A stretch of 64,000 bases of DNA from Metellina segmentata (GCA_947359465.1 OX375879.1:95676271-95740270), one strand, 5' to 3'; positions 53,701 through 62,738 are shown, numbered from the stretch's first letter. Notes: generated by a model from the sequence alone, not told the origin. A program made the numbers and translations.

Positions 53701-56700
53701 AATGGACGATCGTAAACTGTCACTATCCTTGTGCAGCCAAGTGTGGTGTTGCTGACAGTTTGTCGGAATGAGTCTGAAAGCAACGCAGGGTGAAGCTGTG
53801 ATAGGAGTGGAAGTAGTTGTTATTCGCAGAGCTTCCAACAGTTGCAGGAAGTGACTTGTATTACCTTCACAATTCAACTACAAATCCATCAAAATGTGCG
53901 TCGATTAAGGTTTGGTTTATTTCCCAAATCTTAATTTTCTTTTGTCAAAATCCCCCTTTTCAGAAGTATATTGTTAAAGTGCTCCCTCAATAAACTCTTA
54001 TAACATATTTCAAGTGTAGCTGTATATAATTTTAGAAATCAGAAAAGCTAGTTTGGGAATTTTAACTTTTAAGTGAAAGTATAAAACTATTTATTAAAAT
54101 GAAACAAAAAACAAATAAATTAAAAAATAATAATAATAAAAAATAACCACGAAATTTCTCACTTTTATTATTTGTTACTATCAATCAATTCAGCAGAATT
54201 CAAAACAATAACAAATTAGAAGGATGAGTATTAGGATCTACACTTTCATCATCAGCATCCTTTAATCTCCAGTCAGATCTTTGCAGTCAGTTCCTCTTTT
54301 TTGTTAAAAGAATCAATGACAATGCATCACTGTAATGACTGTCTATGGTCCAGTGGATAAGTGCTGGCTGTAGAGCATTTGTAGGCGACAAATTTTTTAG
54401 CATTTTACTGTCTACTCTTGCTTTTTGACCCCTTATTTCTCCTGGGTCCAACGTTGTTCCCAAAAATTCCTTTTAAAATCTCCTTTTCTTTTTTTTTTGT
54501 ACCCGAGGTACCCCAGTGGTGTTTTTATTTTCCATGGGGTTTACTGTCTGTTATAAACACTGGTGGTCATGCTCCCTGGATACCCAAGTGATCTTTTCAT
54601 TGCTCTGTTCCCTAATCCCTCTTTTCTCCCTTTCATTACAATGTTTACTTGATTGGTCAGATATGGCCCTTGCACCATAAAAATGCCAAAACAACCAACC
54701 TTTTTAGCACCCACTCTGGGAAACTGCATACCACTGCACAAAAATCTTTCAAAATTTTGATTAATTTTTTTTTTATATATAAATTTAAATAAATGTTTAT
54801 ACAATTCTGTTTAAAATGATTTATTATTTATGGAGATACGTTGAGTGGAAGTATTTTTAAGAAAAATTTGAAAAATACCTGTAAGTACATACCTGAAGTA
54901 AGGTCAATTTATTCTTTAAACTTCATTATCTCAAAATGTGTATTTTTTCCATTAAAGGAAGATTTTTTTTTAAATCTGTTTGAATAAATGTAAAAATAAG
55001 GGGTTTACAAGTTTAAACCTATAACATATTTTAACACAGGCATTTTTTTTCTATCTGCTCAGAAAAGTTCATTTTGATTGTTAAAAGAATAAACGTTGGT
55101 CATTTTTCAAAAAAAAAAAAAACTAGAAGAAAAAAAATCTTAACAAAGAAATTTTTTTTAAACTTAAAATTTAGTTAAAGTGTTCAAGTGTCTTCATAAC
55201 CTGTATTAAAAAAATTCAAATCAATGCACACCCATAAAAGATTCTGAGAAAATGTTTCTTAAAATTTGACCATTTTAACATAACAGAGATAGGACTGCAC
55301 TGGCCCACCTCCCCCTAACATGAAAAGCAGTCCTTGCACCACAAATATAAAAATTGGTATTGAGTGCTACATAAACCAATCAACTGTATTCATTACATAT
55401 TTCGTTTTACATATTTATATATTGTTTCAAATGTGCACATTTTCAGTGTCAGCCAGAGGTTTCCAGATAAAGAAGAAACATTGGATGCTCTTGCTAAACG
55501 GCCGCTTCTGTATATTGAGGAAGAAATAAAGAAGGGAAAAGAGAATGGGGTTAAAAAAAGTGAATATTTCTTTGCTTATAAGTCTTTTACTCTTTATGTG
55601 CAAATGTCTGTTAGTTTAATGTTTTTAACATCGAAGATTTTCTATTAAAATCTGTTTTTCTCCAAGTACCCTGGTGAATTCACTTTAACATTTTATGTGT
55701 TTGTTATGATTTATATTGTATTAAATTTTTAGGCAAATGCTATCTTTTTTACTGAGATGCAGTATATATCCATTCTCTAGTTGTTTAAATATATATTTTT
55801 TTATCAGTGATGTGTGATTTTGTTTTCAATTGAAATGTCAAATCCTTTAAGTACATTTCTCTTAATTTTCGGGGTCGATCTAGTTCAGTGGGTTTAATCC
55901 ACTGCACTAGCAATCTGCGAGTTGTTGTAAGCACCAATTGAATACCTGTCAGATTAGATTCTTCCCTGTGTTGATGTGGACAAAACCCTGTTGTGTTGCT
56001 CCAGTACAATGTTTAATTAGCTACCTGCACTTTTCTAAATTATACATTTTCTATTTTATTTTAGAATTCATTTTAGAAAATATTAAAAATGAGATTATAG
56101 CAAAGTATGAAGAAGCTGTTTCTACACATCCTACACGTAAGTATATTTTTTTTAATTAAAATTTTTCCAAAAAGGTGAAATACATTTTTGACCTACCATA
56201 GTTTAGTTATTCTCTGAGTTTTATTCCATTTTGTTTTTCCACTCCAGAAAAGATGTGGAGTTTCTACATAGAATATATTCTCAGTTTATTGAGCTCTGTA
56301 AAAGAAAGCAATAAAAGCAAGGTAAGTTACATATTCCCATATTTACTTGAAATATTGCTTTGAATTTCTTGCACAGATTATAAAAATGGAGTGATTGAAT
56401 GCTCTTAATTTTTAAACTTTATTAAGTCCTATTGATTGATAATTAAGGCCTAAAAATAAAGTATGGGAAAAACAGAAATATTCTATTGCATGTTAGCCAT
56501 ACCCGACACCATTTATTTTTACATGTGTTTGTAGCATCACATAAATTTGATAACATGTATGACACACATCAAATAACATTGACTATTCTAAATTTATTTT
56601 TCCTTAGTAACAAAAATACTTCTATGTATTTTTCCCACTGAAAATGATTTAATTTAGAAAAATGTGCTTATTTCTTTGGTAAAAATTGTACTGTTAAAAA

Positions 56701-59700
56701 AATCCAAAATCAGCTGTAACTTTATTGGAACTAAAATTATTTGCTTAATTATGTTTAGGATTGCATTAAAAAACTTGCCATGTAGTGGAACAGAAAAAAT
56801 TACTTGATTTTCAGGTTTGCTGTTAATTATCTAAACATAATGATTCTTCATTTTTACCGTAAACAAAGATCCAGAATCAGCTGCGTCGCAATTTGAATTT
56901 AGAAGTACAGTGTATAATTCTATTTAGGATTATGTTAAAAATAAGTAACCAAATGGAATTGACACAATATTTTAATGAGATTTTTTTTTAAGACAAAGTC
57001 AAAATTTAAGCAATGTTCAGGTAACTTATTTGCTATATCTAAAAACAAAATATGTATCTGTTAACTGTCATCATTCTTTTCATTATCTCCATTCAGAAAC
57101 TAGAAATTCTTTCATTATTGGCTATTATGTGCTGCTGGTTGTCTCAAAGAGGTATCTTGTCATCAGCGAAATTGATTGGATCTTGGACGAGATATTTCAT
57201 CGAAATCTCTCGAAGGGTTTAACAAAAATGTTTAAATTTCAAAACAATATAGAGTGAAATATATGTTGGTGTTGCAGTTTGATAGGGGGGTGGGGAAATT
57301 TTAAGCTAATTTTTATTTTACTTTTGTGTTTTGTATTTATAAACATTCTTTTTTACATAGTTACAAGACTATGCAATAAACATTATGCAAGTAGCTGCTG
57401 AAAGGGACTGCTTAGCTATGTGTTTCTACTCAGAATTGGTAAGTACAGTCCACGACATGTTATGCATTTTGTATTTAACCATGATATAATTTCATCATTT
57501 TGTATTAATCTATCTCAGGTCGATCTGCTCTTCGAGAAGAGTAAGGAACAGGAGGCTCTCTCTGTTTCTCTCGCTGCTGCTCGGAAGTGGAAAAAGGTCG
57601 ATCTCTGGTTCAGATGCTTGACTTACCACATTCAGTGCATGAGATCGAATGAGGAATGCTATGCCCTTCTGAAAGAAGCTATCAGCTCTGTGGTTGAGAA
57701 GGTATTTATACTCTGCGCATTCTAGAATTCATTCATAATCTAACTAGCTTTACAGAGTAGCCTGTCCCCTAATCACCCCTTTCACTCTGTCTGTTAGCTA
57801 ACACTTCGAGTAATCTTGACAAGATATCTCGTTCATCTAGATCTGGCCTATTTTGCTAATGACAATACGTCTCGTCATCAAAACATTACGGATTTTTTTT
57901 TCGTGGTGACAAGATCAATAACTGGTCAGTTTTCTTATAATGGGGAAATATCTCTCTGAGACAACCTTCAGTAGAGTTAACTCTTATCATAAAAAACTGA
58001 TCTTCTCAGGGACACGTGTTTAGATATGTACAGGCTTCACAAACCCTGGGTGCCCGGAGTGATCTATTCTTTTCGCATGGGGTTTACTGACCTCTGGTAA
58101 ACATGGGAGGTCACAACCCCAGGTTGACCAAGCAATTCTTTTCCACTTTCTCTTCCCTCTTTTCTTATCACAATTCCTTGTCTTACGTTTGGCACTGCTT
58201 GGCCAAATATGATCCTTGTGTCATAAAACCCATAAACGACTGGGTTGCAAAATTTTTTTGGTACTGTGCAACAGTAGTCCTTCAATGTGGTGGTTTTTCA
58301 GGTTTGCTTTTGTTTGACGAGTGAATAATGTTCAGAGCCTCAGCCAACCTACAATCTGTTTGCTACTAACTGATTGCTGTAGAAACGAGGCTCATTCTTT
58401 TTTTAGTATGGGTTGAGTTGTTAGCATAGAATATTTCCCAAACAATTAAATTTGGAGAACATTTAAAATTCTGTTTGTGAATGGTGCACATGTATATTTA
58501 CTACTAGCCACTGTGTGGCCAGCACGGCGTTGCCCGTGACAATTGCTTTTGCGGGGTTAGGTGTGACCTCTGTTAACGCTCGCTTTTTAACCACTGGTGT
58601 TTTCTACATAAAACCAACACCACAGGCAATACCGTGATGGCCTAAAAGTGGCTAGTAATAAATAAGTGACAATAATGTAATTATAAAATATTTAATTTTT
58701 TGCAGATTTCAAATCCGTTGAAATTTTTACTCTATCTTTAACGATCTAGAAATCCAATTGCCGTGACATCATAATCTCTTGCTGAAATATATATATTCAA
58801 TTGAAAAATATTTATTAAAAGAAAATCAAATGTATAAGGTATTCTTTTTGTGGGGTCAGTTGTGATCTAGTAAAAATCTTGACAAATGTATTTCCTATTT
58901 GTCATTTTCTGCAGCCACAGACAAGGACAGACTTTGTGTCTGGCACATTTCTCTAGGCAGACAGATTGCACACTTTGAATCAGCTTAATGTTAATATGTG
59001 CATTTTAGAGTCACAATGAAGTTAATGTTGGCAATATCTAACCATTAATTTTATGAGTGTTCGTTATCTGTGGAATAACTAGAGTTGAAAAGCACTTCAT
59101 AACTTTTCAGTTATGAGTTATCAAAGACAAAAAATTCTAAGTTTCACGTTTGGATACCAAGATTGTAAAATGAGCTGATGCATTTAACTGTTTAGCTACA
59201 GCTTTCTGCTCGTTATTGGTAATGTACTTGAAAAAAGTTAGCTAAAAAAAATTAAGAGACTACTGCTTGAACGAAAATGTAAACCTATATGGTTAATCTA
59301 ACTTATTTGTTAAACAGTTGCTAAGTCAATCTTCATCTGCCTGTATAATCTTAAACTAAAAGATTTTCACATTTTCCCAGTGATTTTAAAGTATCTTTAA
59401 ATCGTCTTTAGTTTTAGATGTAAACTGCTTATGTGGTTTTACGGTCATGCCACTTGTCTGCCATCCAGTTGGGATGCGAAATTGGCGTTGATGTTTTATA
59501 AAACCATCGATGTATTTACTATCAATTTATTGGAGCTGATGTATGTTCAACATCAATGTTTTATTTTTGAATGAAATAAGGACCTTAGTAAAACTCCGTC
59601 CCATCAGAAAGCTTTTTCCCTAACTGATGGTATAGTTAGAGAAAAAAGAAATCGGCTTAAGGTGGTGAAAGTTAACAAACTTCTTTTTTACAAACAGTAA

Positions 59701-62103
59701 ATAAAAAAATATTGAGGCATATAATAATTATAGGTGTCAATATTTTTTATTTATAGTAAATAAAAAATAAGTTTGTTATGTCCCTCCCTCGTAAGTTGAT
59801 AACAATAATTGTTAGTTATTAATTATTTATGTACCTACCTAATTTTACGTATAGTTAGTAGTACCTATGTCAAATTGTTGTAATTCAATTTGAAAATAAA
59901 AGATTTGTTAATTGTTTGTATTGATTTTTTTTTTTTACTTTGTTTGGACAGTTAAAAAAAATTTTAGTTATAAATTAATAAACATGGCAAATGACAAATT
60001 GAATCCCCTCCCCGCCAAATATTAATGTTTGAGGTTACTAAACCAGTTTTAAGAAATGGGGAGAGTTTAGATACACTGATGTTTAAAACATCAATGGTTT
60101 TTGGGTGATGTATTATCAACATCGATGTTTTGTTGTCGATGTCGTGTTCCTACCACCCAGTAGGTAGTGGGTTTGAATCCTAGTTTGTAAGTGATTGTTA
60201 TTGTTAGGAGCAATGCTGGTTCATACGTTGTGTGTCTTCACGAATAGCCTCTTGTGGGCAGCACGTTGTCAGAACGGTGGATTAGCAACCGGAAGGTTGT
60301 GAGTTCGAAGCTCAGTCCAGCTAAAAAACGTTATTCATGTTCATGAAGGCTGGTGTGGTCTCAAATGTCCTCACATTGATGCTGTGCAGAAATTTGGAGA
60401 GGAATGTGTCTGCTGAGGTGTTCTTGTCATCTGACCATGTTTCGAAATTATGAGGCTTTGTCCTTGAATCTTTTCCTTTCGGGATTGATCCAGGACTGTC
60501 GCCAATAGCAGTTTGTGATGCTCCAGTGTGACGTTAATTAACTACCTACCTAGCCTATTGTAAGAAGTCATTATTCGGGTTCAGGAGATAACATATTTTT
60601 GTTATGTGTAAACAAAACCACTTTCTGTACCCTTTTCCTCAACTCTTGAGCTTGTTTTCTCTTTTCCATGTTGAAAAACTACAATACTTCTTACAACTAC
60701 TTATTGTTAACTGAAATGGATTGTTTTTGTAGGACTCCCTCACCTTATGGAAGCTTGGAGTTGAGTGGTTATCTGTATGCTACCCAGAAAGATTAACAGA
60801 ATTCTTTGAGGTGAATAAATATCTCATTTGTTGCTGTTCATAAAATTGACAAAATTTGCTAACTTGCATTAAACCATTCTTTTAAATACATTCTCGTTTC
60901 AGAATGGCATTAAAAAATCAAGAGAAATATGCACTCCTCTGAAAGAAATGTATTTGCACACTATTACCCTCAGGTGTGGGCTTGAGGCTGCCAGAACGTT
61001 ATATGAAAAGTAAATACTTTATTACTTTACTTTATTTATTATTTATGGCATGTTTTTCCAATAACGTAGAGAATTGAGCACTTATTCAAGTTTCTGATGT
61101 AAATTGTCTTAACTTTTTGCATTACTTCCTATGTGACCTTGAAACATTCAACATATTATTCTTTGCATCATATTTCATCATCTGCATACCTGTCAACTGT
61201 TCTGGAGGAATTCCAAAAAAAAACTCTTGGTAAACTGATCCAGATGGAAAAAAATAGTTTCCACATTTTTCTTTTTGGGGAAAATTTTCCAATTTGTTGT
61301 GACTCTCAGATGTGGGCTGTAGTTTGCCAAGCTGTTGCAACCATGAAAGTAAAACATAAGGGTCATTGGTTGCTAGAGTGTTGCAAAAACCTTTTTTTGA
61401 CAGTAATTTTTAAGAAAAGCCTGCAAATATACTTCAAAAGCAAGTAAAATTGAATTGCATATTTTTGGTGCCATTTTGGATAAAATATTGCCAAATTGGT
61501 TATGCAGAAATTGAACTACCGCCAAACAAACAGCAGTCGTTGTGAGCAGGGTTAATTTTTCTGTTTATGCTATAAAAATCTGCTGGATTTTTTTTCCTTG
61601 TGGGTTGACAGGTTTGTATTTAGTACTTTGAATATTTCCTCATTATTTGTCTATTTTATTGTATAAATTCAAATTGCTAGGTGAACTTAAAACTATTTTT
61701 ACAAGCACATTGTGTTAATTTTCCTGTTGAACAAAATTAATTTAGTATTCAAACTTTTATTATGTTGTACTGATTGATTATTTATTAATAAAGATCAAGC
61801 ATTTCAAATTCAAAAATACCTCATTTTTGCTTATCCTTTCCCTAAAAACTTGGATTCTAAATTGATATGCACCGATTTCAGGGTTCCCACGGTCCTTAAA
61901 AAGTCCTTGAAAGTACTTGATTTTTTTTACTAGTACAAAATTGTGTAATTTCGTCTTGTGCGTTGGAACTTGTCCAGAATAATTTGTTTTATATTTTATA
62001 TCTAGAGGAAGCATAATTGTATTCATTGTATTTTAGGTTTAAGAAACTGGGACCACTTTCACCCGCCTTAGTTAAGAAAATCATTAGTATCGAAAAAGGA
62101 CAG
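29638..62103 (+). CDS. UTP6: U3 snoRNA-associated protein 6 (UTP6), 19 exons found, 3' end missing
   Basis: Exons: 29638-29729, 32947-33031, 37750-37791, 39268-39339, 40836-40904, 41557-41620, 44454-44575, 46387-46419, 46522-46563, 46660-46744, 50732-50813, 55447-55559, 56065-56136, 56248-56321, 57361-57438, 57519-57701, 60733-60810, 60903-61009, 62037-62103. All join in phase with GT-AG borders into 520 codons without a stop. It starts MAELVQLRLEHTLTELEEME and RIGLFTRAEIR, and holds the HAT-repeat signature ALWIMAAKWEMEENR, then KMWSFYIEYIL, LWKLGVEWL and LRCGLEAARTLYEKFKKLGP. UTP6 is part of the UTP-B complex that helps assemble the 90S small-subunit processome on pre-rRNA in the nucleolus (family knowledge). 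Human UTP6 has about 597 residues, so ~75 C-terminal residues are missing and should lie past 64000. Confidence 0.95.
30550..30985. repeat. ~93-base direct repeats flanking a GC-richer insert (UTP6 intron 1)
   Basis: CTTACCTAA ... CTTTCCTTTCATAG, TTGTGTGGCGTATCATTTGG and CAAGAGAGATA occur at about 30550-30643 and 30888-30982. The ~245 bases between are less AT-rich than the intron around them. The layout recalls a small terminal-repeat element or a tandem duplication; no family is recognised. Confidence 0.4.
31000..32690. other. UTP6 intron 1, middle part, nothing recognised
   Basis: A 95-codon frame at 32254-32541 (MLQKIKTVSTINGYFDGARC) has fairly normal composition but no family resemblance. 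No repeat ends seen. Confidence 0.3.
32693..32722. repeat. (GA)n microsatellite
   Basis: About fifteen uninterrupted GA units in UTP6 intron 1, some 220 bases before exon 2. Confidence 0.95.
33437..35684 (+). mobile_element. hAT transposon, decayed (UTP6 intron 2)
   Basis: The ends are CAGGGGTCTGCAAACT and the complement of CAGGGGTCAGCAAATAG. Inside, broken frames spell a hAT transposase like ZBED5/GTF2IRD2: FKWFSLAIDELTHITDTAQI (first catalytic Asp region), MNSLHGTTTGKDTF, IIHCCIHQEALCGKLL (conserved His/Cys block), and NPFDCTIEELPSDLQFKVID near the end. Frameshifts and stops show it is dead. The 8-bp flanks (ATTTAATT, GTGTGATT) match poorly, as expected for an old insertion. A shorter relative lies at 38130-38882. 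Confidence 0.8.
36091..36320. repeat. ~120-base tandem duplication (UTP6 intron 2)
   Basis: ACAGAACGCTTCCAATTT, AATCC-TTAAGAAA, GAAAGA-AAAAATAACATTC and -ACCA occur at 36109-36170 and 36231-36290, with a shorter third echo near 36303-36320. Confidence 0.6.
36470..36615 (+). repeat. Tail fragment of the 14.1/15.8 kb repeat family
   Basis: GGACTACCTGTGTGCCAAAT followed by TTCATGACTATG, TATAGATTCGTC and CACAAACACTTCTTTTTATA matches the 3' tails at 14.26 and 16.13 kb. Lies in UTP6 intron 2. Confidence 0.55.
38130..38882 (+). mobile_element. hAT element, internally deleted, with 8-bp target duplication
   Basis: The ends CAGGGCTCGGCAAACTATGG and the complement of CAGGGGTCGGCAAAACTT are flanked by GTCTAAAC (38122-38129) and GTCTAAAG (38883-38890), an 8-bp target duplication with one mismatch. 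The interior is a shortened, frame-broken version of the element at 33437-35684, sharing AGAACAAGTGTT, CCATGGTGAATTAATTAAATC and the -GGAACAACTACAGG- block. It lies in UTP6 intron 3. Confidence 0.85.
39477..39745 (-). mobile_element. Helitron-like short element, copy B, minus orientation
   Basis: On the minus strand the element ends GGGGGTGGAGCCCCCTAG, a hairpin overlapping the terminal CTAG, and holds GGTTTGCGAAGCAAACC and GGTTTGCAAAGCAACC. It matches copy A at 3110-3435 over the hairpin, palindromes and TGACGTCATGGA block. Its outer boundary is approximate. Lies in UTP6 intron 4. Confidence 0.5.
39838..40192. repeat. 178-base tandem duplication (UTP6 intron 4)
   Basis: GACCAACTTTTGATTGCATCG at 39861 recurs as GACCAACTTTTAATTGCATCG at 40039; matching continues through TTTATT, AACCAATTTAAAAA, AAAGAGTG, TTCTA, and ends at ATGACAGTTTT. 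The right copy ends in a poly-T run (40178-40194). Confidence 0.75.
41330..41505 (+). repeat. GGCCAAATATGGCCC-family repeat, diverged copy
   Basis: Ends TTTGGCTAAACATAGCCCTT then GTACCTTAAAATCC, a diverged form of the motif found at 53230, 54655, 58200 and 63560, and is preceded by the same pyrimidine-rich stretch. UTP6 intron 5. Confidence 0.45.
42583..42922. repeat. 171-base tandem duplication (UTP6 intron 6)
   Basis: CCTAAATTTTAAATTGAGCA through ATAATAACGAACATGT and ATGTTGTTATCCATATC occurs at 42583-42753 and again from 42754 with only a few differences, so it is probably recent. Confidence 0.9.
42939..43150. repeat. Minisatellite, 54-base period, four units (UTP6 intron 6)
   Basis: Unit starts CATYCACTTTCATTTACTTG fall at 42939, 42993, 47 + 43000 and 43101, an exact 54-base spacing. 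Because 54 is a multiple of three, a frame at 42956-43204 stays open and reads repeated FIYLVNA-GYILV units. The array sits in an intron directly after the 171-base duplication, so the peptide is most likely meaningless. Confidence 0.85.
43200..43300 (+). mobile_element. SINE head, diverged
   Basis: AAGGCTTCTAGATCAAAAG, CCTCGTTCAAATCCGGTACG and AGGCATGGATGTTTGT align with the tRNA-like head of the SINE at 3550; a box B core GTTCAAATC is kept. The body has decayed. Confidence 0.55.
45267..45769. mobile_element. MITE with inverted ends and TAAAGG flanks (UTP6 intron 7)
   Basis: The left end CATAGCTGCCGATCC and the complement of the right end, CATGGCTGCCAACTGG, are similar. Both sides are bordered by TAAAGG (45261-45266 and 45770-45775). 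It has paired CCGGAAA motifs near the left end (CTTCCGGATTACCCGGAAAC) and no coding frame. The superfamily is not certain; a hAT-like element is possible. Confidence 0.6.
45876..46018. repeat. Three imperfect tandem units of ~50-58 bases
   Basis: CAAGGTATGACTGTTGTACC, CAAGGTACAACTGCTGTACT and AAGGTACAACTGCTCTACGG, each followed by GGCCATAGTCTAAA or GGTCATAGTCTAAA, start at 45876, 45934 and 45985. Confidence 0.8.
46847..47404 (+). mobile_element. Tc1-like element, internally deleted (UTP6 intron 10)
   Basis: Inverted ends CACTACCCTATAATAATGGA and the complement of CACTACCATTCAATAATGGA are each next to TA, the Tc1/mariner target. Inside, 47029-47370 encodes the C-terminal half of a transposase: ECYFMDDNTPCHVAASVKQW (second catalytic Asp) and LPWPAQSPDLYQWDALKRRL with the expected acidic position in the SPDL-ENxW block altered. 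The N-terminal half is gone. A second partial copy of the right end follows at 47415-47440. Confidence 0.8.
47450..47645 (+). repeat. CTAGCCACT-family repeat
   Basis: ACTAGCCACTGCATGGCCAG, TGACGTTGCCCGTGGCAG, CACTGCTCGCTAACCCCCG, GGCTTGCCTCGCAAACC and GGCAACGGCATAATGGCCTC follow the family order. A further partial unit with CTTGCCCATGACAGTTC and TGACCACTGCTTGG lies at 47738-47850. Confidence 0.6.
48361..48503. repeat. Foldback hairpin with ~57-base arms (UTP6 intron 10)
   Basis: The left arm 48361-48419 (TTTTGGAAAGTATAGTGATA then TTTAATTTTGATAATTTATC) is matched by the complement of 48446-48503 with about 7 mismatches; the loop is near 27 bases. It could be a tiny MITE or a structured intron segment. 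Confidence 0.7.
48877..49030 (+). repeat. CTAGCCACT-family repeat, near-complete short unit
   Basis: CGTGGCCAGCACGGTG, GGTCAGGTGTGACCACTGC, TTGCTACGCATCCCC, GGTTTGCTTCGCAAACC (perfect palindrome), CAACACCACAGGCAATGCCG and GATGGCCTCAAAGTGGCTAG. The AGTGGCTAG end is the inverse of the CTAGCCACT head of sister copies. Confidence 0.65.
49623..50640 (-). pseudogene. piggyBac transposase remnant (UTP6 intron 10)
   Basis: On the minus strand, with stops and shifts, the text runs SKTRCPFKQFMASKPDKYG, then GQGLAEQVVLKLKEPFKNKG, NVTVDNFFTSLELAKGL and WKTSLVGTVNQARREVP, and ends with the cysteine-rich tail CGKCTEKVAYYCIHCK before a stop at 49623-49625. These are hallmarks of piggyBac (DDE_Tnp_1_7) proteins; VTVDNFFTS holds a catalytic Asp. 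The N-terminal third is missing. A hairpin CCGGTGTC-CGACACCGG next to TTAA at about 49321-49352 may be the element's end, since TTAA is the piggyBac target. Confidence 0.85.
51879..53116 (+). mobile_element. Tc1-like transposon, full length, inactive (UTP6 intron 11)
   Basis: Ends CAGGAGTTGGACAAAAATAT and the complement CAAGGAATTGGACAAAAATA are inverted repeats next to TA on both sides (51877-51878, 53117-53118). The transposase begins MSKLTDFERGQIVGARLVGA (52051), goes on through SRGTVSKIYSAHLKSGK, and later shows QDDKAPVHTAHIVQDWF (second catalytic Asp) and SPDLSITESLWSTLERKV. Stops and frameshifts after 52233, near 52440 and elsewhere inactivate it. At 1238 bases it is close to normal Tc1 length, so decay is by point changes, not deletion. 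Confidence 0.92.
53160..53650 (+). repeat. GGCCAAATATGGCCC-family repeat, two adjacent copies
   Basis: One copy ends TTGGCCAAATATGGCCCTTG then CACCATAAAA at 53240-53272; the second ends TTGGCCAAATGTGGCACATA at 53600. Pyrimidine-rich text (TTTTTCCCTTTCACAACATT) precedes the second. Between them is a CCATAGATGCTGCTG-type segment. Confidence 0.55.
54490..54710 (+). repeat. GGCCAAATATGGCCC-family repeat
   Basis: CCATGGGGTTTACTGTCTG, AACACTGGTGGTCATGCTCC, CAAGTGATCTTTTCATTGC, CCCTCTTTTCTCCCTTTC and TATGGCCCTTGCACCATAAA follow the same order as the copy at 58030-58240. UTP6 intron 11. Confidence 0.65.
55865..56025 (+). mobile_element. SINE-like fragment (UTP6 intron 12)
   Basis: GGGTCGATCTAGTTCAGTGG is tRNA-head-like, and CCCTGTTGTGTTGCTCCAGT then ACAATGTTTAATTAGCTACC matches the 3' module of the 20.4 and 60.4 kb SINE copies. 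Confidence 0.5.
58030..58240 (+). repeat. GGCCAAATATGGCCC-family repeat
   Basis: CGCATGGGGTTTACTGACCT, AACATGGGAGGTCACAACCC, AAGCAATTCTTTTCCAC, TTTGGCACTGCTTGGCCAAA and TATGATCCTTGTGTCATAAA. UTP6 intron 16. Confidence 0.65.
58503..58660 (+). repeat. CTAGCCACT-family repeat, complete short unit
   Basis: Begins CTAGCCACTGTGTGGCCAGC and ends GATGGCCTAAAAGTGGCTAG, so the unit is bordered by the 9-base inverse pair CTAGCCACT/AGTGGCTAG. The central palindrome has been lost here. A second, longer block (58700-58870) matches 47.65-47.98 kb (TTTCAAATC-GTTGAAATTTT, ATTCAATTGAAAA). Confidence 0.6.
59450..60150. repeat. Region of palindromes built on TGATGTTTTA and ATCGAT cores
   Basis: GATGTTTTATAAAACCATCG (59491), AACATCAATGTTTTATT (59549), TGATGTTTAAAACATCA (60079) and AACATCGATGTT (60118) are related near-palindromes, and a 17-base stem flanks 59715-59755 (AAATAAAAAAATATTGA and its inverse). 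An unclassified foldback element is likely. Confidence 0.4.
60243..60548 (+). mobile_element. tRNA-derived SINE, second subfamily (UTP6 intron 16)
   Basis: The head GGCAGCACGTTGTCAGAACG with box B GAGTTCGAAGCTC differs from the head at 3550, but the body (TTTGGAGAG, TCATCTGACCATGTTTCGAA, AATCTTTTCCTTTCGGGATT, TGTGACGTTAATTAACTACC) is the same family. It seems to share a central domain with a different tRNA head. Another box-B-like GGGTTTGAATCC lies just upstream at 60168. Confidence 0.7.
61196..61615. mobile_element. MITE with ACCTGTCAAC inverted ends (UTP6 intron 18)
   Basis: ACCTGTCAACTGTTCTGGAG at the left and TTGTGGGTTGACAGGT at the right give 10-base inverted ends. About 420 bases, non-coding despite an open frame of 104 codons at 61133-61447. 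No convincing target duplication. Confidence 0.5.
61877..61925 (+). mobile_element. Fragment of a MITE starting CAGGGTTCCCACGGTCC
   Basis: CAGGGTTCCCACGGTCCTTA then AAAAGTCCTTGAAAGTACTT resembles the end of a MITE family widely seen in animal genomes (from memory of the motif). The opposite end is not seen. UTP6 intron 18. Confidence 0.45.
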
Positions 62104-62481
62104 GTAATATTTAGTTATAAAGTTCTATCAACTTATACTGTAGCATAACCTATATACATATATTTCAGTCATGTATGTGGCGCAGAAACAGTTTTTATAT
62201 AGTGTCAAATGGATATAAACAATGTAAAATCAACCACTACAGTACTTTGCCCAGTCTAAATATGCTTGATGCTAAAAACTACAGAGATGAATAATAATGC
62301 TAAAACTGAATGGAAGAACTTGCTGCTTCTGTGAAATCCTCCAGCAGTCTTACAAAAGACAAAAGGAAAGTAGAAATCAATGTAGAAAAAAAAAACTAAA
62401 AACAGGTTTCTCTCTATATTAAAAAGAAGTTACATCCACTGCCACATGATTGAAAACTTGCTTTTTTCTGCCTATTTTTAG

Positions 62482-62508
62482 ATGGTTTCCCAAGAAAGTA
62501 CAGATTAG
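62482..62508 (+). other. Candidate terminal mini-exon of UTP6 (weak)
   Basis: A strong acceptor (tttttctgcctatttttag) at 62463-62481 precedes ATGGTTTCCCAAGAAAGTAC, which would continue exon 19 in phase as MVSQESTD then stop. AATAAA follows at about 62555. This would drop ~75 conserved residues, so it is at best an alternative end; a chance site is more likely. Confidence 0.15.
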
Positions 62509-62738
62509 AAAATTACTAAAATAACAAGGTTTGTTCAAAAATGTTAGAGTGGCGGAAGAAATAAATCCGGATCAAGCATTTGAAAAAATAAATCCTCATT
62601 TCTTTATGTAAAGTGACTAGATTACAGGGAAATTACAAGGATTACATTTAAAAAATAAACTTTAAAAGTATACAAACAAGTGTATCTTATCTGGCCCGTA
62701 GGTTTGAGAAAAGTGGATTGTATACACACACTGTCATC

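Noticed and set aside
57097..57216. Extra UTP6 coding exon
   Set aside because: Exon 14 and the exon at 57361 are both phase 0 and match UTP6 directly when joined; the donor gtttaa is weak. Kept only as a finding.
61133..61447. 104-codon frame
   Set aside because: Mostly MITE sequence with inverted ends at 61196-61615; no protein family resemblance.
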